Shown piece after piece: positions 8,596-17,430 of a stretch of 44,634 bases of DNA. The DNA is from JACQSR01 sp042577505 (GTDB taxonomy: Archaea; Nanobdellota; Nanobdellia; Woesearchaeales; JACQSR01), in NCBI GenBank assembly GCA_042577505.1, contig JBHPEA010000009.1, positions 1-44,634 of the forward strand. Reading direction: 5' to 3'. The position numbers were made by a program, and so were the translations under genes. The stretch's first letter is position 1. Every line of letters begins with the position of its first letter. Below the pieces are notes generated by a model. That model saw only the letters and a program-made list of their open reading frames with translations. It was not told where the DNA came from and searched no databases.

Positions 8596-9719
8596 ACTTT
8601 TTTCCTCTCAATACTGGTCCATAAAAAATTATTCCTATAGATCTTTAATAAGCCTTCTAAAAGAAAGATGTTATGCCATAACCAAGATGCAAGGAAATTT
8701 GATTTAATTTTTCCAGATAAGAAGATTAATAAAAGTATAAAAGCCAATGATAATCCAAATAATGGGTTTTGTAGGTAAAGAGTAATAGTGAATAATATTG
8801 TGCCTATGATTAAAGCGGTTGGAGTGATAAATAGCATTAAAAATCTTAATGGAAATACAAAAGAACCGAATGCAGTACCATTGAATATTAGTGTTTTATT
8901 ATTCCACATTGCTTCCAACAATCTTGTAGCTCTTCTAACTTTTTGGCGTCTTTGAGATTTTATATTTGGTGTAATTAATTCTGAGAACTTTGCCTCCTGT
9001 ACATAATATGTTTTGTATCCTTTTTTGATGATGCTTAAAGCTGCGCTTGCATCAGAAGCACCAGTAGTTATGGGTATTTCTTTAAAAGCTGATTTTTTAA
9101 GCATAATTAATGGACCGTTGAAACAAAAACATGATCCTAATTCGTTTTCTAAAGTACACATTTTTCCATACATATTTCTATATGGTTTTTCTGTGGATGT
9201 TGATAATGTTTTTTTGTTTATTACTGCTTTTAATTCACCGCAAACTGCTCCTACTCTTTTTTCTTTCAATACTGATAGTAAGTAAAGTAGAGAGTTTTTT
9301 TCAAATACGACATCAGCGTCTGTTGTAACAATATATTCTGTGTTTGCAGCCTTTACCCCCCTATTATATGAGAAGTTAGTTCCCATTCTTTTTTTGTTTT
9401 TGATTATCTTAGACTTGATTTTGAATTTTTTAAATGCAGTTTTTGCGAGCTTAATTGTGTTATCTTCTGAATCGTCATCTACAATTATAACTTGAATATT
9501 CTTTTTAGGATAATTTAAGTTTGCAATATTGTGGATTCTATGTTGTATTACTTTTTCTTCATTTCTTGTTGGAATAACTATAGAAATTCTTTCAGCACTA
9601 TCAGATAAAGGAATTTTTTTCCTTTTAATTAATAATATTCCGAATATGTATGAAAGGTAAACAAAAAATGGTATGCCTAAGAGAAATACTGAGATAGCAA
9701 GTAATGTTACCTTAATCAT
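8592..9719 (-). CDS. Membrane-anchored GT2-family glycosyltransferase
   Basis: 375 residues: an N-terminal helix (1-28), a GT-A domain, then three to four C-terminal transmembrane segments. GT-A motifs seen are SIVIPTRNEE, the VDDDSED nucleotide-binding acidic cluster, TTDADV (the DxD-type metal site) and a late basic QRRQKVRR stretch in the place of the processive QxxRW motif. This architecture is that of membrane-embedded sugar transferases related to cellulose- or hyaluronan-synthase-like enzymes. It overlaps both neighbours by 4 nt. Acceptor and donor are unknown. Confidence 0.85.
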   Translation of the reverse strand: MIKVTLLAISVFLLGIPFFVYLSYIFGILLIKRKKIPLSDSAERISIVIPTRNEEKVIQHRIHNIANLNYPKKNIQVIIVDDDSEDNTIKLAKTAFKKFKIKSKIIKNKKRMGTNFSYNRGVKAANTEYIVTTDADVVFEKNSLLYLLSVLKEKRVGAVCGELKAVINKKTLSTSTEKPYRNMYGKMCTLENELGSCFCFNGPLIMLKKSAFKEIPITTGASDASAALSIIKKGYKTYYVQEAKFSELITPNIKSQRRQKVRRATRLLEAMWNNKTLIFNGTAFGSFVFPLRFLMLFITPTALIIGTILFTITLYLQNPLFGLSLAFILLLIFLSGKIKSNFLASWLWHNIFLLEGLLKIYRNNFLWTSIERKKV

Positions 9720-10474
9720 TCTAATGAGGGAAACTTGAATAAAGGCTCCTTTTTTGTGAAGTATGTCTTTTTATTTGAGCTCCAAAGGATGTTTCTAGCC
9801 CATGCATGGAGAATTCTGATACCATCTCTAACTGGCATTAGTTTTGTCTCTCCTTCTCTTCTATTGTAAGAGATTGGAACTGAATATAATGAGTAATTAA
9901 GTTTTGACATTTTTGCAATCATTTCCATTTCAATACTAAAACCATCACTCTCTAGATGCTTTTTTAATGTTTCTATTACTTTTCTATTCCAAGCAAAGTA
10001 ACCAGTACATACGTCTGTAACATTATTACAATATGTTATCCTTGTTAAGACTGTGAAAAACCAATTACCTGTTCTGTTAAAGAAAGGCATAGATTTCTTT
10101 TCGATTTTACCTGTAAGTCTTGAACCAATTACAACATCACAGAATTTGTTTTCTAAAGGTTCTATAAGTCTTAGCATTTCAGAAGGATCATATGAAGCAT
10201 CCCCATCAATCATAACTACAATGTCTGTATCTTTGTCAATACAGTTGAAACCGGTTATAATTGCATTTCCTTTACCTTGATTACCTTCGAAAATAACTTT
10301 AGCGCCAGCTTTTAATGCAAATAATCTTGTATTATCTGAAGAATTATTGTCAATTACGATGATTTTTGTTTTGTATCCTAGTTTTTTTAATTTGCTTATA
10401 GGTATACCTTTGATAACCTCTTTCACTCCTCGTTCTTCGTTGTAGCATGGAATTAAAACTGTTACTTTTTTCAT
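9716..10474 (-). CDS. GT2-family glycosyltransferase, dolichol-phosphate sugar synthase-like
   Basis: 252 residues from the ATG at 10474; an in-frame GTG lies four codons upstream, but GGAG sits at good spacing before the ATG. Motifs: VTVLIPCYNEE, VIDNNSSDNT, GNQGKGNAI, MIDGDASYDP (DxD) and SRLTG. These match the DPM1/DPG-synthase branch that loads a sugar from a nucleotide donor onto a polyprenyl phosphate. No transmembrane helix is evident. It is the first gene of the operon with the membrane GT2 and the GT4, and likely feeds the flippase pathway opposite. Confidence 0.85.
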   Translation of the reverse strand: MKKVTVLIPCYNEERGVKEVIKGIPISKLKKLGYKTKIIVIDNNSSDNTRLFALKAGAKVIFEGNQGKGNAIITGFNCIDKDTDIVVMIDGDASYDPSEMLRLIEPLENKFCDVVIGSRLTGKIEKKSMPFFNRTGNWFFTVLTRITYCNNVTDVCTGYFAWNRKVIETLKKHLESDGFSIEMEMIAKMSKLNYSLYSVPISYNRREGETKLMPVRDGIRILHAWARNILWSSNKKTYFTKKEPLFKFPSLE

Positions 10475-10532
10475 TGTATACTCCACTCAAAGATACCACC
10501 TATATATAGTAGGTAAAACTACTATATCAATT

Positions 10533-11477
10533 TTACTCTTCTCTGTATTGGTAGTATCCTATGATTAATCCAACAATTACTAATATCACAACTAATGCAA
10601 TTAGGCCAACTTCAAGAGCGAAGTTAACATTTTTAGTTTGTACTGGTTCTTCTTTTTGTTGGGTTTCTGTTACTAGTGGTGGCAATGTATTTAGAACAAC
10701 TATTTCCTCATCAGGATTAGCTAGTGCGCATAGTTCTTCGTCTCCTTCCAAAACCTTAACTGGAAGGTCTGTCCATGCAACATAGTCACCCTCATGATAG
10801 GTCATAGTGATTTTAGCCCAATATGCACCTGGTTCAGCACATTTTGGTATTTTTAAGTATAATTCTTCGGTTGTTAGTGTGTCTCCAGATTCTACTTCAT
10901 CAATGTAACTTGATGCTGAAATTCCTAAGTCTGGAACTTCTATTTGGAGTCTGATGTTCTTTTCATCTTTTTGACCTGCGTTCCATACTCTGACTTTGGT
11001 TAGTAAAGCTCTGTTTGGCTCTACTCCAACTTCTGGAGATAAAACAACATCTTTGAATCTTAGTAAGTGTCTCTTTGCTTCAACTGCTCTGTTAATGTAA
11101 CAGATTGTTGATGGTGAGTCTCTGTCTGCGATATAATATCTTACTGCATATGTATCAACAGGCATGTTTTCAGGTAAGTCAAACCAGAATTTTTTGATGT
11201 ATGTAACATTAGCTTTTAGATCAATGGTCTCGTGGGTGTAGGAAATTTGACCATGTTCGTAACCAATTATTCTTGCGTAAATATCAACATTGTATAAATC
11301 TTCAAGAGCAGTTATTTCAATAGAATTGTGAAATCTTTCGCCACGTTCTACAGCTTGAACGAAAGTGTCGTTATGTTCATCACCATAACAAGTCATATCT
11401 AATACGTCAACATTAATAGCGTTTACAGCTGTTATAGCCAGACAGGCCACCAAAATCCATGTTATTAAATTTCTCAT
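10533..11477 (-). CDS. Secreted, C-terminally membrane-anchored surface protein
   Basis: 314 residues. A signal peptide (MRNLITWILVACLAITAVNA) is followed by an all-beta-looking ectodomain with two segments that read like CARDB/alpha-adaptin-type Ig-like repeats (for example VRVWNAGQKDEKNIRLQI, with paired Cys nearby). The C-terminus is one transmembrane helix (about 288-308) and YYQYREE inside. It therefore sits outside the cell, anchored at the C-terminus. It has its own promoter (TTTAAATATA near 11520). The ligand or partner is unknown. Confidence 0.75.
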   Translation of the reverse strand: MRNLITWILVACLAITAVNAINVDVLDMTCYGDEHNDTFVQAVERGERFHNSIEITALEDLYNVDIYARIIGYEHGQISYTHETIDLKANVTYIKKFWFDLPENMPVDTYAVRYYIADRDSPSTICYINRAVEAKRHLLRFKDVVLSPEVGVEPNRALLTKVRVWNAGQKDEKNIRLQIEVPDLGISASSYIDEVESGDTLTTEELYLKIPKCAEPGAYWAKITMTYHEGDYVAWTDLPVKVLEGDEELCALANPDEEIVVLNTLPPLVTETQQKEEPVQTKNVNFALEVGLIALVVILVIVGLIIGYYQYREE

Positions 11478-11595
11478 TATTAACTACCCCCAAAATAGAT
11501 GTTAGAAAACATAGATTATATTTAAAGGTTTCTATTTTTACCATTCTTAAGGGGTAATGGTGTAGTGTTACTTATCGATGAAAATACATAATATA

Positions 11596-11615
11596 TATTT
11601 TCTATATAGAAAATA
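11596..11615. promoter_or_regulatory. Perfect 20-bp palindrome (TATTTTCTATATAGAAAATA)
   Basis: It lies 7 nt beyond the stop of the methyltransferase-kinase gene and upstream of the promoter of the 10533-11477 gene, both on the minus strand. It could be a hairpin terminator for the former or an operator for the latter; the lack of a long T-run makes a protein-binding site at least as likely. Confidence 0.4.
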
Positions 11616-11622
11616 ATTCAAA

Positions 11623-12777
11623 TTATATGTTAATTACCTTGTAAATAGCTTCGATATTATCGTCTTCTTTGTACTGTTTTGCTGCTGCTCTTATTTGGTC
11701 TGGGGTGTATTTTAGGCCTTTAGCGTTGAGATTTTGGCACAGATGACCTGATAGGAATTGGCAGAATTGAGTTACGTTCTTTAGGTCTTTTGAGATATGG
11801 CAGCGTTCAAAGTCTATCATTGTGGGTTTCTTGTTGACGATTATATGTTTGATAGGATGGTGCATTTCTTCTTTGTTGACTTTCATTTCTTCCATTTCTA
11901 AGAGTTGTTTGAAGATGGCTTTCAGTGTTTTTTTGATTGCTGTTTTGTTTGATTTTTCTATGTAATCTAAGATGAAATCTCCTTCAACGAATTCATAGAC
12001 CAAGTAGCCTTTACCTGCAAGGAACAGGTTTGGTCCAATGTTCTTTTTATTTAATCTCTTTAACCAGTAGACTTCGTTTTCGATTCTATTGTGTGCTTCG
12101 GAAGAAGGTCTTTTGATTTTTATTGCAACTTTCTTTTTTTTGTAAATTCCTGTAAAGATTAAACCCCTCTTTCCGTGATCGAAGTATTGTAAATTATTTA
12201 CACCTTTTTTTTCAAGTTCTCTTCTTATGTTTGATTTTTCTATTATGTATACGAATAATTTTTCCATGAATAATCCTTGTGAAGCTATTTCTTCGAAATC
12301 TAACATGTTTTCCTCTAAGAATTCGTTAACTTTCTGTTTGTTTGTTAATGAAGAGAAAATGAAAAGTACTTTACCGTTTGGATTTAGATGGTTGTTAACT
12401 TGTTGAATGAATTTTCCTAAGACTTCGTATCCTTTTTTTCCTCCGTCTAAAGCAACATCTTTAGCTTTAATGTCATCTGGCAGGTAAGGTGGATTAAAGA
12501 TGATCGTGTCGAATTTTCCTTTTACTTTATCGAATAAGTATCCCTCAATGAATTTGATATTTTTTATTCCTTGATGAAGAGCATTCTTTTTTGATTGTTT
12601 GATTGCCTTTGGATTTACATCGACAGCTGTAACTTTTTTAACATTTTTACATTTGGAAGCTGTTATTGCCTGAATGCCAGAACCAGTTCCCATATCTAAC
12701 ACATTTCCTTTAGCATACTTCTTTACTTGCTCCGCTAATAGGTAAGAATCTTCCTGAGGTTCATAAACTTGTGACAT
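11623..12777 (-). CDS. Fusion: HemK2/Mtq2-like glutamine methyltransferase + COG2112-like kinase
   Basis: 384 residues in two parts. Residues 1-180 are a class I SAM methyltransferase of the HemK2/Mtq2 branch: YEPQEDSYLL at the start, DMGTGSG (28-34) for SAM and NPPY (95-98) as the catalytic motif. The known family substrate is the GGQ glutamine of the release factor. Residues about 190-384 are a protein-kinase-like domain of the archaeal COG2112 kind: GKRGL nucleotide loop (202-206), VAIK with K220, E234, HHPIKHIIV (306-314) as catalytic loop and IDFER (321-325) in place of DFG. Both parts keep key residues, so both may be active. The frame is continuous with no internal ribosome site noticed. 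Confidence 0.85.
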   Translation of the reverse strand: MSQVYEPQEDSYLLAEQVKKYAKGNVLDMGTGSGIQAITASKCKNVKKVTAVDVNPKAIKQSKKNALHQGIKNIKFIEGYLFDKVKGKFDTIIFNPPYLPDDIKAKDVALDGGKKGYEVLGKFIQQVNNHLNPNGKVLFIFSSLTNKQKVNEFLEENMLDFEEIASQGLFMEKLFVYIIEKSNIRRELEKKGVNNLQYFDHGKRGLIFTGIYKKKKVAIKIKRPSSEAHNRIENEVYWLKRLNKKNIGPNLFLAGKGYLVYEFVEGDFILDYIEKSNKTAIKKTLKAIFKQLLEMEEMKVNKEEMHHPIKHIIVNKKPTMIDFERCHISKDLKNVTQFCQFLSGHLCQNLNAKGLKYTPDQIRAAAKQYKEDDNIEAIYKVINI

Positions 12778-12809
12778 AATATTAGTTTATAGATTTAGAT
12801 TTTAAAAAA

Positions 12810-13250
12810 TTAAGCAAGATCTCCGCTGTCTCTTCGTGAGAATATTTTTAGGCTATCTGGATGTTCTACCCTTACTCTGACAAGATATAGTTCTAATGCG
12901 TTATATCTATCGATTGTGTCCCCTTTTTTTCTATGTACTATGTCACTATCATCAATTACATCTCCATGTATTTTTAGTAATTTCCGTGTTCTAATTTCAT
13001 ATTCTTCTGGATTGTATCCCTGTTCAAATTTTCTTGGGTCAAATTGATCTTGTAGCTCGCATTCTTTAAAAACGGCATTATCTTCAAGTCTTACAATTTC
13101 AATTTTTTCCATAACAGTTGCTAAGACAGGTTTTGTTGCATATCTTGGTTTGTATGCAATTAATTCCCCGTGCTCTATTAAAGACTTAATATTTGTGGGA
13201 GCAGGATATACTGCATCTGCTCCGATATTTACTTCCATGTTTGGTTCCAT
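12810..13250 (-). CDS. Conserved-looking hypothetical protein
   Basis: 146 residues, soluble, no signal peptide or membrane helix. Mixed charge, with an acidic middle and a basic RTRKLLKIHG stretch. No family recognised. An alternative ATG lies four codons inside (MEVNIG). It follows the 13290-13646 gene by 39 nt on the same strand, so the two may be co-transcribed. Codon use looks like that of its neighbours. Confidence 0.55.
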   Translation of the reverse strand: MEPNMEVNIGADAVYPAPTNIKSLIEHGELIAYKPRYATKPVLATVMEKIEIVRLEDNAVFKECELQDQFDPRKFEQGYNPEEYEIRTRKLLKIHGDVIDDSDIVHRKKGDTIDRYNALELYLVRVRVEHPDSLKIFSRRDSGDLA

Positions 13251-13289
13251 AAAGTGAAGAAATCTTATTTAATTTATAAAACCTTACAA

Positions 13290-13646
13290 TCAAGGTAGAA
13301 ATTTTTCAACTGTATCTACGCCCCATTCTGTGTCTTTCATGTCATCTCTAGCTGGTTCTTCGACTGGGTGTAACAAATTAGTATGTTCATAATCTACAGT
13401 GGATTCTAATGGATGGAATTTTACGTCTATAATAGCCCCCCCCGGCTCATTTAGATAATTTAGAAACAAAAGGCGTCTTTTACCATCTTCTCCTTTTTCA
13501 CCTGCTATAACTAAAGCTGGTGAGATTGCGTTAGGTGTTTTAAAGAATAGGCATTGTTTGTAATCCAATTTTTCTATTATATCTGGTTGACAGGGAGTTG
13601 CACCTTCAGCACGATACAAGGTCCCCTCAAATTGCATATCTATCAT
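13290..13646 (-). CDS. Hypothetical protein
   Basis: 118 residues, soluble, acidic, without signal peptide or helix. A TATA-like TTTTTATATTAA (about 13665-13677) lies about 25 nt before the ATG at 13646, supporting a leaderless start. A second ATG lies three codons inside. The coding strand includes a run of Gly and Pro codons near 13440 (GGAIID). No family recognised; partner of the 12810-13250 gene by position only. Confidence 0.5.
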   Translation of the reverse strand: MIDMQFEGTLYRAEGATPCQPDIIEKLDYKQCLFFKTPNAISPALVIAGEKGEDGKRRLLFLNYLNEPGGAIIDVKFHPLESTVDYEHTNLLHPVEEPARDDMKDTEWGVDTVEKFLP

Positions 13647-13695
13647 GGTTGGGGGGAACTTATGTTAATATAAAAAGTTAACTTGTTTATTAGTA

Positions 13696-13718
13696 TTGTA
13701 TATAATTTATATATACAA
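13696..13718. promoter_or_regulatory. Inverted repeat between divergent ispH and orphan genes
   Basis: TTGTATATA, a 5-nt spacer and TATATACAA form a perfect 9-bp inverted repeat. It lies upstream of ATTATAAACC (13721-13730), the likely TATA box of ispH, and upstream of the minus-strand promoter of the 13290-13646 gene. The position suits an operator serving one or both genes, though AT-rich palindromes also arise by chance. Confidence 0.35.
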
Positions 13719-13759
13719 ATATTATAAACCTTAAAAATACCAGAGGAATTCTGGAGTGA

Positions 13760-14695
13760 ATGGTTGATAAAATACTGTTAGCTAAGCCTAGAGGGTTTTG
13801 TGCAGGTGTGGAAAGGGCAATAGGTATTGTTGAAAAAGCTCTGAAAGATTATGGGCCGCCTATTTATGTTAGACATAAGATCGTTCACAATGATTATGTT
13901 GTTGATTCTTTGAAAGCAAAAGGTGCTGTATTTGTTGAAGAATTAAGTGAAGTACCAGATGGAAGTAATGTAATATTTAGTGCTCATGGAAGTGCACCCA
14001 ATGTAAGAACCGAAGCGAAGAATCTTGGTTTAAATTTTTTTGATGCTGTTTGCCCCTTAGTTGCTAAAGTTCACTCTGAAGCGGCAAGCTATGCAGAAAA
14101 GAGATATTCCATAATCTACATCGGACATAAAAAACATCAAGAAGCAAAAGGAACAACAGGACAAGTTAATCCACATCAGGTTCATGTTGTTGAAACTGTA
14201 CAAGATGTTGAGAATATTCATGTAGTAGATCCGCAGAGGGTGGCTTATTTAACCCAGACTACATTGTCGGTTTATGATACAGCGGAAATAATTGCTGCAT
14301 TACAAGCAAAATTTCCTGAAATAAAATCTCCTCTAAAACAAGATATTTGTTACGCTACAACGAATAGACAGGAGGCAATACAGACATTAGCAAGGCAATG
14401 TCAATTAGTTTTAGTAATTGGAGATGAACAAAGTTCTAATTCGAAAAGGTTAAGGGAGACTGCAGAAAGATATTGCAAGTCTTTTCTCATTTCTGATAGA
14501 GAAAAGATAGATGAAAAATGGTTTGAAAATGTAACAGCGGTAGGAATCACTTCTGGAGCTTCTGTTCCTGAAGAACTAGTTAGGGGTGTTGTTGATTTAA
14601 TTTTATCTAAGAATCGGAATGCTTCTGTTGAAGATGTAACATTCCAGGATGAAAAGATTTTCTTTCCAATCCCTGAGGAGATTAAATTTATTTAA
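13760..14695 (+). CDS. ispH: 4-hydroxy-3-methylbut-2-enyl diphosphate reductase
   Basis: 311 residues, the usual length. It catalyses the last step of the MEP isoprenoid pathway, reducing HMBPP to IPP and DMAPP with a 4Fe-4S cluster. All three cluster cysteines are present: C14 in GFCAGV, C98 in VCPLV and C197 in DICYATTNRQ. VHN, SAHG, GHKKHQEAKGTTGQ (the catalytic Glu) and the SSNSKRL phosphate-binding segment are also kept. GGAG lies just before the ATG. Most archaea make isoprenoids from mevalonate, so transfer from bacteria is inferred. No other MEP gene lies in this window. Base composition resembles the neighbours. Confidence 0.93.
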   Translation: MVDKILLAKPRGFCAGVERAIGIVEKALKDYGPPIYVRHKIVHNDYVVDSLKAKGAVFVEELSEVPDGSNVIFSAHGSAPNVRTEAKNLGLNFFDAVCPLVAKVHSEAASYAEKRYSIIYIGHKKHQEAKGTTGQVNPHQVHVVETVQDVENIHVVDPQRVAYLTQTTLSVYDTAEIIAALQAKFPEIKSPLKQDICYATTNRQEAIQTLARQCQLVLVIGDEQSSNSKRLRETAERYCKSFLISDREKIDEKWFENVTAVGITSGASVPEELVRGVVDLILSKNRNASVEDVTFQDEKIFFPIPEEIKFI

Positions 14696-14830
14696 TCACA
14701 AAGTTTTATTAATAATATTCTTTCTCTTTGTAATATGAAAGCAAGTTCGCTATTTGATTCAGTAAGGCATAGTGGAAGTTAAGATATTTTTTCTAGTTTG
14801 GTTTTTGATATATTATCGAAGGTGATATTA

Positions 14831-15841
14831 ATGTGGATATGGAATAAACATAAACAAGTTGAAAGGAAAGTAAAAAATTATTTGGCAATGGAGAAATTTC
14901 CTATCATAGAAGGTTACGATTTTGAAAAGAAATTTGATTTCAAAGAATTTATGGAGAAATATCTTCATATGGGATTTCAAGGATCTCATTTTGGAATGGC
15001 GATTTCTATTTTAGAAGAGATGTTGAAGCAGAGAGAAAAAGGTTGTAAGATATTTATGTCATTTACCGCGAATATGATAAGTTCTGGAAATAGAGATATT
15101 ATCGCGTATTTAGTTAAGCATAAAGTCATCTCAGGAATTACGACTACTGGTGGAGCAATAGAAGAGGATGTTATGAAATGTATTAAGCCATTCCATCTAG
15201 GTTCATTTGAGGTTAAAGGTAAATTGTTAATGGATGAGTGTATTGGTCGTATAGGTAATATATTCGTTCCTTATGATAGGTATTATTTCTTTGAAAGATT
15301 TATGTATGAAGTATTTGAGGATATTGATAAGAAGAATCTGTGTACCCATGAGATAACTCGTAAAATTGGACTTCAAGTTGCTGAAGATGAAAATACTAAA
15401 AAGAATAAGGAGAAGTCATTCCTCTATTGGGCGGCAAAAAATAATATTCCAGTGTTTTGTCCAGGAATAATGGATGGAACAACAGGAGATATTGCAGTAT
15501 TCTTCAAAAGAACACACCCTAAGTTCACAATTGATACTGTGAAAGATCATTCAGTTATTACTAAGATAATGATGAATACTCCTTTAGCTGGTTCAATTGT
15601 TCTTGGTGGAGGAATTGCAAAACATTATCTTATGAACTCAGCAATATTTAGAGATGGGTTTGATTATAGTGTTTACATTACAACAGCTACCGAATTTGAT
15701 GGATCAGATTCAGGTGGAAATCAAGAAGAAGCTATAACCTGGGCAAAAATAAAACCAAATGCAAAAAGGGTAAAGATAGTTGCAGATGCTACATTGATGT
15801 TTCCACTATTGATTGCAGCAGTTCATGAAGAGATTTCATAG
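14831..15841 (+). CDS. dys: Deoxyhypusine synthase
   Basis: 336 residues from the ATG at 14831, chosen because AAGGTGAT sits 4-7 nt upstream; the frame is open further back. It transfers the butylamine of spermidine to a lysine of aIF5A using NAD. Recognisable family features are GSHFGMAI, FTANMISSG, TTGGAIEED, CPGIMDGTTGD and the catalytic lysine in GGGIAKHYLMN (K264). TATEFDGSDSGG near the end binds NAD. Hypusine is found in archaea and eukaryotes, so this gene supports the archaeal assignment. It ends by overlapping the convergent 15836 gene by 6 nt. Confidence 0.93.
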   Translation: MWIWNKHKQVERKVKNYLAMEKFPIIEGYDFEKKFDFKEFMEKYLHMGFQGSHFGMAISILEEMLKQREKGCKIFMSFTANMISSGNRDIIAYLVKHKVISGITTTGGAIEEDVMKCIKPFHLGSFEVKGKLLMDECIGRIGNIFVPYDRYYFFERFMYEVFEDIDKKNLCTHEITRKIGLQVAEDENTKKNKEKSFLYWAAKNNIPVFCPGIMDGTTGDIAVFFKRTHPKFTIDTVKDHSVITKIMMNTPLAGSIVLGGGIAKHYLMNSAIFRDGFDYSVYITTATEFDGSDSGGNQEEAITWAKIKPNAKRVKIVADATLMFPLLIAAVHEEIS

Positions 15842-16354
15842 GTTTTCTATGGAATCTAATAGTTTTGAGAAATCATCGTTGTAAACAATTTTTTTTGATT
15901 CATTGTCCTTTTCACATACTTCTACAATCTTTTCTATTAGGTTGGTAATTCCTCCGCTACCTGTTAGGATTCCAATCTTTTTTTGAAAATGATGGGCGAT
16001 AGTAAATTCATTTAGACTTCCAATTTGTCCACCAATCATAATTACTGCATCTGCTTCTGAAACTAAGGGGTAATTTCTTCTTGGGACTCCTAGACCAGTG
16101 TAACAGATCGATGTGAAACCATCTAATGGGAAGTTGTATCTTTCTGTGTGTTCTTTTTCATCTTTTCCAGGAGAATACGCTAAGACTTTCCCTCCTTCTT
16201 TTGATGCTCCCTTTGCTGCTTCATGGGGATAACCCCTACAACCACCAACTAAAAGATCGATTTTCCTTTTTGCAATTTCCTTTCCTAGTTCAAAAGATTT
16301 TATTAGGATATCTTCTTGACAATTCGTTGCTGCACCTATAACTGCGATTTTCAT
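15836..16354 (-). CDS. LOG/SLOG-family (TIGR00725-like) nucleotide-binding protein
   Basis: 172 residues from the internal ATG at 16354, where the Rossmann-like beta strand MKIAVIGAA begins; the frame is open 23 codons upstream but without family features. GGCRGYPHEAAKGA and MIGGQIGSLNEFTIA correspond to the family GGG-x-G-M-A-A and GG-x-GT-x2-E motifs, here with GGQIGSLNE. Relatives include cytokinin-forming phosphoribohydrolases and predicted nucleotide-binding SLOG proteins. The exact substrate is unknown. It lies downstream of the AI-2E permease gene on the same strand with a 31-nt gap. Confidence 0.75.
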   Translation of the reverse strand: MKIAVIGAATNCQEDILIKSFELGKEIAKRKIDLLVGGCRGYPHEAAKGASKEGGKVLAYSPGKDEKEHTERYNFPLDGFTSICYTGLGVPRRNYPLVSEADAVIMIGGQIGSLNEFTIAHHFQKKIGILTGSGGITNLIEKIVEVCEKDNESKKIVYNDDFSKLLDSIENL

Positions 16355-16385
16355 GGATATTAAGAACTTGAGATTGTATAAAAAA

Positions 16386-17429
16386 CTAACCAAATTCGAT
16401 TGTATAAATTCTGAGGAATGCAACTAGTAATGCTGCAGTCAATGGACCGATTATTATACCGATTGGGCCGAACACAACAACTCCTCCGAATAATGAGAAG
16501 AACATAATTAAAGAGTGTACACCTACTTTTTCACCAATCAATTTTGGTTTTAGCCAGTATTCAGTATAGATAACGTGAGATGATTGGAGTACTAATAACA
16601 AAATACCTAGGAGAAGATTACCATCTACCATTACAGTCAAGGACATTGGAATGAAGACTAAAGATGCTCCAATTATGGGGATGAATGCTAGAATACCCAT
16701 CATAGCCCCCCAGAATATTGGATTATCGACACCGAATATCCAGAACAATAATCCACCAAGAATACCCTCAATTAGTGCTGTAACAAAGCTTCCATAAATC
16801 ATACCTTGAACAATATCATTGATTTGCCTCTTTATGGCTTCCCAATAATCTTTTTGTAAAGGAATTAGTCTGTCGGCTCTCCTCCCGAAAGATATTCCAT
16901 CCCTGTATAAGAAGAATAGTGTGACAATCATAACCAAAATATCAATAATTACGGCTGTGAAACCAATGACTAGGTGGGTTGATTTTTCTAGTATCCAACC
17001 ACCTATTTCTTCAAATCTTAGAGAGAATTTTTGGATATCTAAATGGCCCACAAATGATTCTAGTGTGTTTATTACGTTACATGCAGTTGAGGAATTTCCC
17101 TCACATTGAGAGGGTAGTTCAACTAGCGCCTCAATATTTTTAGATGCTTTTACTCCCACGTTAATAGCTTGGTCAACTATTTCGCCCAGTAAAAATGCGA
17201 TAGGGATTAGTATGATTATGATCATCGTTAAACACATGAATATGGCAGAAATCGTGTCGTTTTTCAGGAACTTTCTAACAAATCTGAAAACAGGCAATGT
17301 TAGTAAGTAAAGGAAAATTGCTAATAGTATAGCTACTAAAAATGGGCTTATAACGTATAGAAATATACCTACTATAATGAATAAAAATCCTACAAAGGCA
17401 TACAACTTATAATTCCTTTTTAATTCCAT
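16386..17429 (-). CDS. AI-2E family (PerM/UPF0118) membrane transporter
   Basis: 347 residues with about seven to eight transmembrane helices. The order is two N-terminal helices, a third, a cytoplasm/exterior stretch with a CEGNSSTACN pair of Cys, and then the family's C-terminal helical block with IPIIGASLVFIP and the GPIGIIIGPL ending. Family members include a sodium/proton antiporter and a proposed AI-2 exporter, so the substrate cannot be assigned. The start is 1 nt from the stop of pyrF, suggesting it is the distal gene of the pyr operon. Confidence 0.85.
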   Translation of the reverse strand: MELKRNYKLYAFVGFLFIIVGIFLYVISPFLVAILLAIFLYLLTLPVFRFVRKFLKNDTISAIFMCLTMIIIILIPIAFLLGEIVDQAINVGVKASKNIEALVELPSQCEGNSSTACNVINTLESFVGHLDIQKFSLRFEEIGGWILEKSTHLVIGFTAVIIDILVMIVTLFFLYRDGISFGRRADRLIPLQKDYWEAIKRQINDIVQGMIYGSFVTALIEGILGGLLFWIFGVDNPIFWGAMMGILAFIPIIGASLVFIPMSLTVMVDGNLLLGILLLVLQSSHVIYTEYWLKPKLIGEKVGVHSLIMFFSLFGGVVVFGPIGIIIGPLTAALLVAFLRIYTIEFG

Positions 17430-17430
17430 T

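Noticed and set aside
14735..14782. 15-codon frame between ispH and the deoxyhypusine synthase gene
   Set aside because: Too short, no ribosome site and no link to regulation that I can see.
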